A stretch of DNA of 64,000 nucleotides from Nocardiopsis sp. CNT312 (GTDB lineage: Bacteria; Actinomycetota; Actinomycetes; Streptosporangiales; Streptosporangiaceae): NCBI RefSeq assembly GCF_000515115.1, contig NZ_KI911536.1:1-64000 (forward strand), written 5' to 3'. This document shows positions 26,387 to 36,036 of this stretch, one piece after another; positions within the stretch are counted from its first letter, which is position 1; each line of letters starts with the position of its first letter. The position numbers and the translations under genes were made by a program. Below the pieces are notes generated by a model. That model ran no database searches and was not told the origin of the DNA. It saw only the letters and a list, made by a program, of their open reading frames with translations.

Positions 26387-26512
26387 ATGACCCTGTTCGA
26401 CCTGCAGTCCCTGGAGACCGCCAAGGACGAGGCCCACGGCGAGGCCACGGCCACCAGCACCGCCAGCCTCCTGCTGTGCGGCGACAGCAGCCTGAGCGTC
26501 ACCACCTGCTAG
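26387..26512 (+). CDS. ramS: SapB-like class III lanthipeptide precursor
   Basis: A 41-residue precursor. The leader begins MTLFDLQSLETAKDEAHG; the FDLQS segment contains the leader motif that class III LanKC enzymes recognise. The C-terminal core includes SLLLCGDSSLSVTTC. The core has two S-x-x-S-x-x-x-C units (Ser24/Ser27/Cys31 and Ser34/Ser37/Cys41), as in SapB. The core resembles Streptomyces RamS (as I recall, SLLLCGDSSLSITTC plus a terminal Asn, absent here). Expected product: a two-ring, amphipathic lanthipeptide with surfactant character. It is too short for automated gene callers with a 50-codon cut-off. GAGAGG lies nine bases before ATG 26387. No leader protease is encoded nearby. 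Confidence 0.93.
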   Translation: MTLFDLQSLETAKDEAHGEATATSTASLLLCGDSSLSVTTC

Positions 26513-26515
26513 GGG

Positions 26516-26574
26516 CGCGCCGCGGATGAGCGCGGCGCGACCGGGCCGTGGGGCTGGGAATCCGGCCCCACGGC
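26516..26574 (+). terminator. Two tandem hairpins between precursor and exporter genes
   Basis: Hairpin A has a perfect 9-bp stem (CGCGCCGCG 26516-26524 / 26531-26539, loop GATGAG) starting four bases after the ramS stop. Hairpin B has a perfect 10-bp stem (GCCGTGGGGC 26545-26554 / 26565-26574). Neither has a T-tract. Such elements typically give partial termination or protect the 3' end of the upstream message, so the precursor would be made in excess over the exporter. Confidence 0.6.
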
Positions 26575-26667
26575 ATCGGGTCCGGTGAACGGACCTCCTC
26601 CTCCGGCCCGGCGGTGCCCCTGGGCGCCGCCGGGCTCCGCCACGAGCCACGCAGGAAGGCGGCCCGG

Positions 26668-28425
26668 ATGGTGCCCACCCGCCCGCGCGACGGTACTGCC
26701 GACGGCGGCGCCGCCCGGTCCGCGGACGCCCTGCTCACCCGCATGGTCCGGGCCAGTGCCGGGCGGACCGCGGGGATCCTGCTGTGCGCGGCCGCCGCGG
26801 CGGCGGCCTCACTCGCCCTGCCCGCCCTGCTCGGCCTCACCCTCGACCTGCTCCTGGAGGGGCACCCCGACGCCGGACGGGCTCTGGCCGCGGTCGTGGT
26901 CCTGACTGCCGCCGAGGTCGGGCTGGACGCGGCCGTCGCCCTGCTGTCGGGCACGGTCGGCGCGCGCTCCACCGCCTGGCTGCGGCTGCGGGCGGTCCGG
27001 CGGCTGCTGGCCGCCGCGCCCCGGGACGTGAGCCGGTTCTCTAACGGAGACGTCGCGACGCGGCTCTCGGCGCACGCCACCGAGGCCGGGGCCGCCCCGG
27101 CCGGGGCGGCGCAGATCGTCGCCGCGGTGCTCGCCCCGGTCGGAGCCCTGGTGGCGCTGTTCGTGATCGACCCGTGGACCGGGCTCGCCTTCGTCCTAGG
27201 GCTGCCCGTCCTGGGACTGCTTCTGCGCTCCTTCGCACGCCACTCCTCCGACACCGTCTCCCGCTACCAGCGGGTGCAGTCCCTGATCGCGACCCGGCTG
27301 ACGGACGCTCTGGGCGGGGCACGCGCCATCGCCGCGGCCGGGACACTGGAGGACGAGCGCGCCCGCGTCCTGAGCCCCCTGGCCGATCTCGGCGTCGAGG
27401 GACGGCGCATGTGGTCGGTACACGGTTCGGCGATGGCGCGCAGCGGAGTGCTCATGCCCCTGCTCATCACCGCCGTGCTCGCCGTCGGCGGCGTCGGTCT
27501 GGCGCACGGGAGGATCAGTGTCGGCGATCTGCTGGCGGTGTCGCGCTACGCCGCGCTGGCCGCGGGGCTGGGGTCGGTGGCCGGCCCCCTCGCAGCGCTG
27601 GTCCGGGGCCGGACGGCGGCCCGCCGGGTGGGCGCGCTCCTGGCGGTTCCCCCGCTGGCCCACGGGCGGGCACAGCTTCCCCCGGCGGGCCCCGGAACGC
27701 TGGAACTGCGCGGCGTCGGGGTAAACACCGACGGCGTGTGGGTGCTTCGGGGGGTCGACCTGCGGGTGCCCGGCGGCCGGACGGTGGCCGTCGTGGGGCG
27801 CTCCGGCTCGGGCAAGTCGACGCTGGGAGCCGTCGCCGGACGGCTTCTCGCCCCCGACGAGGGCGAGGTCTGCCTGGACGGCGTGCCCCTCGACACCGTG
27901 GCCGCCGACGTGCTCCGCCGGGAGGTCGTGTACGCGTTCGAGCGCCCCGAGCTCCAGGGCGCCACCATCGCGGACGCCATCGCCGCTGGGGCCCGGACCG
28001 CTCCGGACGAAGGAGTGCGGTCGGCCGCACGGGCGGCCGGGGCCGACGGCTTCGTGCGGGCGCTTCCCCTGGGATACGCCACGCCGCTGGAGGAGGCGCC
28101 GCTCTCCGGCGGGGAGCTGCAAAGGCTGGGGCTGGCGCGGGCGTTCGCCCACGCGGGACGCCTGATGATCCTGGACGACGCCACCTCCAGCCTCGACACG
28201 GCGACCGAACGTCAGGTGGACCGGGCGCTGGCGCACGAGGTCCGCCCCGGCACCCGTCTGGTGATCGCCCACCGGCTCTCCACCGCGGCCCGCGCGGACC
28301 TGGTGGTGTGGCTGGAGGACGGCCGTGTCCGGGCCGTTCGCACACACGCCGAACTGTGGCGGGACCCCGACTACCGCGCGGCCTTCGGCCGCACCGACGC
28401 CTCAGGCCACCGGGAGGAGCGGTGA
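26668..28425 (+). CDS. ramA: Lanthipeptide ABC exporter half-transporter A (degenerate Walker B)
   Basis: A 585-residue ABC exporter half: transmembrane domain (about 1-330, roughly six hydrophobic segments, first AAAAAAASLALPALLGLTLD) fused to an ATPase. Walker A is GRSGSGKST near 377, signature LSGGE, Walker B LMILDDATSSLD near 499, switch His in VIAHRLST. The catalytic Glu after Walker B is Asp, the hallmark of a degenerate site in heterodimeric exporters. I chose ATG 26668, which has AGGAAGG about eight bases before it; a longer start at 26548 would overlap the hairpins. It overlaps the next gene by four bases. Likely exports the lanthipeptide or leader-bound form; it lacks a C39 peptidase domain, as expected for this class. 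Confidence 0.9.
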   Translation: MVPTRPRDGTADGGAARSADALLTRMVRASAGRTAGILLCAAAAAAASLALPALLGLTLDLLLEGHPDAGRALAAVVVLTAAEVGLDAAVALLSGTVGARSTAWLRLRAVRRLLAAAPRDVSRFSNGDVATRLSAHATEAGAAPAGAAQIVAAVLAPVGALVALFVIDPWTGLAFVLGLPVLGLLLRSFARHSSDTVSRYQRVQSLIATRLTDALGGARAIAAAGTLEDERARVLSPLADLGVEGRRMWSVHGSAMARSGVLMPLLITAVLAVGGVGLAHGRISVGDLLAVSRYAALAAGLGSVAGPLAALVRGRTAARRVGALLAVPPLAHGRAQLPPAGPGTLELRGVGVNTDGVWVLRGVDLRVPGGRTVAVVGRSGSGKSTLGAVAGRLLAPDEGEVCLDGVPLDTVAADVLRREVVYAFERPELQGATIADAIAAGARTAPDEGVRSAARAAGADGFVRALPLGYATPLEEAPLSGGELQRLGLARAFAHAGRLMILDDATSSLDTATERQVDRALAHEVRPGTRLVIAHRLSTAARADLVVWLEDGRVRAVRTHAELWRDPDYRAAFGRTDASGHREER

Positions 28426-30272
28426 GGCCCGGGACGGTGGTGGACGAGGCGACCGGCCGGCCCCCGGCACGGCCCGGGCGGGGCCGTCCGAGTCCGCGGC
28501 CGGACCACCGCCGGGGTTCGCTGCGCGCTCTGGTGCCGCACGCCCGCCCCTTCCTGTGGCGCCACAGGCGCGTGCTGCTGAGGCTGGGCGCCTGGTCGCT
28601 GGTGGAGTCCGTTCAGACCTTCCTGGTCGGGATCTGCTTGGCACGCGCCCTGGACCAGGGCTTCCTGGCGGGGCGGACCGCCACGGGCCTGGCGTGGCTC
28701 GCCGTCGCCGCGGGCTCGATCCTCCTGGCGGGCCCCGTGCTGCGCGGCGTGTTCGGCCAGCTCTCCGCCTTGGTGGAGCCGCTGCGGGACGGGCTCGTAC
28801 GGCGTGCGGTCGGACAGGCCCTGCGCCGGGCCGTGGCCGATCCGGCGCGTGCGGCGAGGGTGGAGCGGGCCGCGGTCTCGCGGCTCACCCAGCAGACGGA
28901 GATCGCCCGGGACAGCTTCGCAGGGCTGGTCCTGACGGTGCGGTCCTTCCTGTTCACCGCGGCGGGGGCGCTCGTGGGGATGCTCGCCCTGGCCCCCGAA
29001 CTGCTGCTGGTCGTGGTACCGCCCATGCTGGTAGGCCTGGCGCTCTTCCTTTGCACGCTCGCGCCCATGGCGGCGGCGCAGCGCCGGTTCCTGGACGCCG
29101 ACGAGGCGTTCACCGAACGTGCGGGAGCCCTGCGCGGCCAGTTGCGTGACCTGGTGGCCTGCGGTGCCACGGACGCCGCGGCCCAGCGGGCCGGGCCCCT
29201 GGTCGACGACGCCGCCGCGTCGACCCGGTCCCTGGCCCGCTGGGCGGCCGTGAGGACGCTGGCGCTCGGTACGGCGGGGCAGCTCCCCGTCGTCCTGCTG
29301 CTCGTGGCCACGCCGTGGCTGCTCGACCAGGGCGTCACGACTGGGGCCCTCATGGGTGCCCTGGCCTATCTCGTGCAGTCCCTGATGCCGGCGCTCCAGA
29401 CGATGATGACCGCGGTGGGTGCCGCTGGCAGTCGGCTCGTGGTGGTCCTCGACCGGTTTGTGTCCGCGGAAGCGGACGGTGCCGACGGGGGAGGCGTCCC
29501 CCACGAGGAGGCCGACGGCCCCGTGTTGGCCACCCCTCCCGCTCCGGAGGGGGTCCCGGCGGTGTGGTGCCGCGGGGTGCGGGTGTCCTACGGGGCGGGG
29601 ACGCGCCCCCTGGTGGAGGGGCTCGACCTCTCGGTGGAGGCGGGGGAGCGCATCGCGGTCGTCGGACCGAGCGGGATCGGCAAGTCCACGCTGGCGCACG
29701 TGCTGTCCGGGCTGCACCCCCCCGACGAAGGCGACGTGCGCCTGGCGGGCCGCCCGGTCGCCGGGCGCTCCCCTCGCGAACTGGCACGGGAACGGGTCCT
29801 CCTTCCCCAGCGGGGCTACGTCTTCGCCGGATCGGTCCGGGAGAACCTCGCCCAGTTGGAGCCCGGGGCCGGGGACGACCGCCTCGCCGGGGCGGTGGCG
29901 GCACTGCGCCTCGGGCCGCTGGTGGACCGCCTCGGCGGCCTGGCGGCTGAGGTGGACCCAGGGGCGCTCTCCGCCGGGGAGCGGCAGGCGCTCTGTCTGG
30001 GCCGGGCCTACGTGTCCCGGGCGCCACTGCTCATCCTGGACGAATCCACCTGCCACATGGACCCGGTCGCCGAGGCGCACGCGGAGGAGGCACTGGCGGC
30101 ACGGCCCGGTACGACGCTGATCGTCATCGCGCACCGGCTGTCGTCGGCGCTGCGGGCAGATCGGATCCTCGTCTTGGACGGAGCGGGTACGGCGCTGGGC
30201 ACGCACGGGGCCCTGCTCCGCAGCTCACCGCTCTACCGGGACCTGGCGGGGCACTGGAATGCGTCTGTCTGA
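28422..30272 (+). CDS. ramB: Lanthipeptide ABC exporter half-transporter B
   Basis: A 616-residue half-transporter. A basic N-terminal tail (about 35 residues) precedes the transmembrane domain (first segment LLRLGAWSLVESVQTFLVGI). The ATPase has Walker A GPSGIGKST near 415, an altered signature LSAGE, Walker B LLILDESTCHMD near 536 with the catalytic Glu, and VIAHRLSS. The LSAGE substitution matches the degenerate Walker B of the partner protein, so one composite ATP site is expected to be inactive and the other competent. Start GTG 28422 overlaps the upstream stop (GTGA) and follows GGGAGGAG. Forms the operon ramC-ramS-ramA-ramB. Confidence 0.9.
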   Translation: MRPGTVVDEATGRPPARPGRGRPSPRPDHRRGSLRALVPHARPFLWRHRRVLLRLGAWSLVESVQTFLVGICLARALDQGFLAGRTATGLAWLAVAAGSILLAGPVLRGVFGQLSALVEPLRDGLVRRAVGQALRRAVADPARAARVERAAVSRLTQQTEIARDSFAGLVLTVRSFLFTAAGALVGMLALAPELLLVVVPPMLVGLALFLCTLAPMAAAQRRFLDADEAFTERAGALRGQLRDLVACGATDAAAQRAGPLVDDAAASTRSLARWAAVRTLALGTAGQLPVVLLLVATPWLLDQGVTTGALMGALAYLVQSLMPALQTMMTAVGAAGSRLVVVLDRFVSAEADGADGGGVPHEEADGPVLATPPAPEGVPAVWCRGVRVSYGAGTRPLVEGLDLSVEAGERIAVVGPSGIGKSTLAHVLSGLHPPDEGDVRLAGRPVAGRSPRELARERVLLPQRGYVFAGSVRENLAQLEPGAGDDRLAGAVAALRLGPLVDRLGGLAAEVDPGALSAGERQALCLGRAYVSRAPLLILDESTCHMDPVAEAHAEEALAARPGTTLIVIAHRLSSALRADRILVLDGAGTALGTHGALLRSSPLYRDLAGHWNASV

Positions 30273-30275
30273 GCA

Positions 30276-30306
30276 CGGCCGAGGGCGCCCACCGTGCGCT
30301 CGGCCG
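30276..30306. terminator. Terminator hairpin between convergent genes
   Basis: An 8-bp inverted repeat (CGGCCGAG / CTCGGCCG) immediately after the ramB stop and five bases before the end of the convergent EamA gene. Candidate terminator of the lanthipeptide operon; no T-tract. Confidence 0.5.
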
Positions 30307-30310
30307 CCCG

Positions 30311-31417
30311 TCAGCCGAGCTGGGAATAGGAAGGATGCCCCGCGATGCCCGGGCTCGCGGCGAGCGCGCTCCCGGATCGGGCGCCCTGTGGTGGCGGCGT
30401 CGCGGGTGGGTGTCCCGGGGGCGGCGTGTCAGCCCCGGCCCGGGGCGCGGGCGGTGCCCGTGTGCCCGCCTCCGTGCGGTGATTGCGGCGCGTCCGCCCC
30501 GGCCGCCGTCCCGAGGGAGTCCGCAGGACGGCCAGACCCAGCGCGAGGACGGCCATCCCCGTCCAGGCGGCGGGGGAGAGGCGCTCGCCGACCACGGACA
30601 CCCCCAGGAGCGCGGCCACGGCGGGCTCGGCCAGGCTCAGTGTGGTGGCCGTCGCCGCGGGGGTGTGCCGCAGCCCGACTCCGAAGAGCGTGTAGGCCAG
30701 GAAGACGGTGAAGAGCGCCAGGTAGAGGGCGACCGCCGCGCCGCGCCCCGTGGCCAGCCACACCGGATCCAGGGCCAGGACCACGGGGGCCGTGACCAGG
30801 CCCCCGCCGGCGAACAGTACGCCCATGACCGCGCCGGAGGGGTGGCCGCGCCGGATCTGTGCTGCGGAGACCACCGCGTACAGGGCGTAGGAGGCACCCG
30901 CGGCGAGGGCGAGGAGCACGCCGGAGGTGTCCACGGTCCGTGCACCGTCCCCGCCCTCTGCGCCGAGGACGAGGAGTGTGCATCCGGCGACCGCGGCGAG
31001 GGTGGCCGCGCTCCACCGGCACCCGGGGCGCACGCCTTCGGACAGCCAGGCGAGGAGGCCGGCGAACACGGGTGCCGACCCCAGGGTGATCACGGTGGCC
31101 ACCGCCACCCCCGCCTGCGCGACCGCCGGATAGAAGGCCAGCGGGTATCCGGCGACCGCCAGGGCTCCCAGGGCGAGCGCTCCGCGGGTGCGGCGGTCGG
31201 CACCGTGGAGCAGGGCCGGGTAGCCGCGCCCGGTGAACAGGAGCAGCAGGCCGCCCACGGCCAGCCCGGCGGAGCCGATGGCGGCGGGGTGGGCCCCGGC
31301 GGGGGCGAAGGAGGCCGCTGTTCCGGTAGTGCCCCACAGCAGGGCGGCGCCCAGGACGGGCAGGGGGCCCCGGGCGAGGCCGCGCCGGGGCGCGGGGGCG
31401 GTGGGCGTCGTCGACAC
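30311..31417 (-). CDS. EamA-family (DMT) transporter
   Basis: A drug/metabolite-type permease of about 368 residues with ten hydrophobic segments in two EamA repeats (LPVLGAALLWGTTGTAASF begins the first, GVLLALAAGASYALYAVVSA the second). The conserved EamA C-terminal helix contains LSLAEPAVAALLGVSVVGERL. A Pro/Arg-rich tail of about 65 residues after the last helix is unusual for the family. GTG 31417 is supported by GAGAGGAGA about ten bases upstream; ATG 31441 is the alternative. Convergent with the lanthipeptide exporter. Substrate unknown; a link to the lanthipeptide is not supported. Confidence 0.82.
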   Translation of the reverse strand: MSTTPTAPAPRRGLARGPLPVLGAALLWGTTGTAASFAPAGAHPAAIGSAGLAVGGLLLLFTGRGYPALLHGADRRTRGALALGALAVAGYPLAFYPAVAQAGVAVATVITLGSAPVFAGLLAWLSEGVRPGCRWSAATLAAVAGCTLLVLGAEGGDGARTVDTSGVLLALAAGASYALYAVVSAAQIRRGHPSGAVMGVLFAGGGLVTAPVVLALDPVWLATGRGAAVALYLALFTVFLAYTLFGVGLRHTPAATATTLSLAEPAVAALLGVSVVGERLSPAAWTGMAVLALGLAVLRTPSGRRPGRTRRNHRTEAGTRAPPAPRAGADTPPPGHPPATPPPQGARSGSALAASPGIAGHPSYSQLG

Positions 31418-31579
31418 TGTCGCGTCTCTCCTCTCCGTCATCGGGGGTGGTGGGCCGGTGACGGGCGCACGCGGTGCCAGTGGCCACTCACCTGCGTGAT
31501 TCTAGGACATAAAGGGGTGAATCGGGCTTCGCTGGACGCGGTCCGCGGGCCGCGGTCCGGGTGCTGGCGTGCGGCAGCG

Positions 31580-32477
31580 GTGCGCGAAGATAAGCTCCTA
31601 CGTCTGAGGATCTTCATCGGGCCCCGGCAGGGGGCCGGGACCAGCTCGCCATCGCCCGGGCGGCGGAGGACCTGGGCTTGGACGCCCTGTTCCGCTGGGA
31701 ACAAGGAACTTCCTGAGTGGGGGTTGGGTAGTCGCTTGCTCCGTGCGTCCGTTCCGGCCACGACCCGCACATGGGCGGCCGCGCCGCCGGACCGCCCGGT
31801 CCCACCGACGCATGGGTCGCCCTCGCGGCACTGGCGCGGGAGACCTCCCGGACCCGCCTGGACACACTCATGAGTGCCGCGACCTTCCGCCTGCCCGGCC
31901 CCCTCGCCATCACCGTCGCCCAGGTCGACCGGATGAGCGGCGGGCGCGTGGGGTTCGGATTCGGTACGGGCTGGTACGAGGCCGAGCACGCCGGGTACGG
32001 GGTCGCCTGCCCCAGTCTGCGCGAGCGCTTCGGCCGCTACGAGGAGCAGGTGGAGATCGTCACCGGGCTCTGGGAGACACCGGAGGGCGGGTCGTTCCGC
32101 TACGAGGGCGGGTACTACCGTCTGGAGGAGGGGCCCGCGCTGCCCCAACCGGCGCAGGCGCCGCGCCCGCCGGTGCTGATCGGCGGCGGGGGAAAAGGCG
32201 CGCTCCCCGTCTGGCCGCGCGGTTCGCCGACGAGTACACCGTGCCGTTCGCCTCGCTGGAGGAGAGCACGGCCGCGTTCGAGCGCACCCGTACGGCGGTG
32301 CGCGCCGCCGGAAGGGAGGCACCCGTGGTCTACTCGGCGGCACAGGTGCTGTGCGCGGGCGGAAACGGGGCGGAGGTCTCGGCCAGGGCCGACCGGATCT
32401 ACCTTCAGGCTCTGGACATGGCCGACCTCGACCACCTGGAACTGGTGGCCGCGAGGATCGTGCCACAGCTCGGTTGA
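31580..32477 (+). pseudogene. Broken LLM-class flavin-dependent oxidoreductase
   Basis: Three pieces of one luciferase-like (F420/FMN) oxidoreductase are recognisable: LRIFIGPRQGAG (from 31604), AIARAAEDLGLDALFR in a second frame, and GPPGPTDAWVALAALARETSR through GGRVGFGFGTGWYEAEHAGYG to VLIGGGGK. Past the GGGGGAAAA run at 32188-32196 the reading shifts to APRLAARFADEYTVPFASLE, which continues to the C-terminus. Lesions: a frameshift near 31627-31639, an in-frame insertion of about 54-57 bases (around 31696-31752) with stops TGA and TAG, and the 32190 frameshift. Three separate breaks argue against sequencing error alone. Promoter and start are unclear. Its former substrate cannot be inferred. 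Confidence 0.85.
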
Positions 32478-35558
<3,081 letters not shown>

Positions 35559-35609
35559 TCGCCCACAGGACTCCGCCCGCGCCCACCAGGCGCGCCGCGC
35601 GGATACCGC

Positions 35610-35644
35610 GGGGCCGCCACCGTCCGACCGACGGTGGCGGCCCC
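35610..35644 (+). terminator. acnA terminator
   Basis: A perfect 15-bp stem (GGGGCCGCCACCGTC 35610-35624 / 35630-35644, loop CGACC) followed by GTCCCTCTT, about 50 bases after the acnA stop. Confidence 0.75.
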
Positions 35645-35698
35645 GTCCCTCTTGGACCGAAACCGGCCCCCGGGCCTTCCGGGCCCCGAAAGGCGACC

Positions 35699-35992
35699 GT
35701 GCGTGGCTGGGCCAACCCGCTGCACGGCACCGACACCCGGCAGGTCCAGTGGCGGGAGTCCGGCGGAGACCGGAGCGTCCGCGTGCCCCTGTGGCGGGAG
35801 CGCGCCGCGGCCGCGCGCAAGCGGGCCCGTCCCACCGTGCCGACCGACGAGCACGTCGGGCGCGGTGTTCCCTACTATGAGGTGCCCGCGCGGAAGAGCG
35901 TGTGGGCGGCCACGGGGTACGGCACTCCCGCCGGCGGCCTCGTGCGGCGGATCCAGAGGGGCGACCACCGCCGCGCGTCGGACACGCGCTGA
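35699..35992 (+). CDS. 97-residue basic protein of unknown function
   Basis: A small protein starting GTG 35699 (MRGWANPLHGTDTRQVQW), ending HRRASDTR. AAAGG lies about seven bases before the start and the third codon positions are strongly GC-biased, which supports real coding. The middle is Arg/Ala-rich (WRERAAAARKRARPTVP), followed by VPYYEVPARKSVWAATGYG. No signal, membrane segment or known domain is visible. It lies between the acnA terminator and a protein-kinase gene. I do not recognise it. Confidence 0.6.
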   Translation: MRGWANPLHGTDTRQVQWRESGGDRSVRVPLWRERAAAARKRARPTVPTDEHVGRGVPYYEVPARKSVWAATGYGTPAGGLVRRIQRGDHRRASDTR

Positions 35993-36036
35993 CGGGTGAA
36001 GGCACACGAGCGAGCGAAGTGAGGGGCGGCAGGTCT

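Noticed and set aside
26548-26667. N-terminal extension of the first exporter half to 26548
   Set aside because: It would run through the hairpins after the precursor, and a better ribosome-binding site precedes ATG 26668.
31580-32477. Two separate intact genes for the LLM-type segments
   Set aside because: Segments match consecutive parts of one protein family in shifted frames, with in-frame stops between; a single pseudogene fits better.
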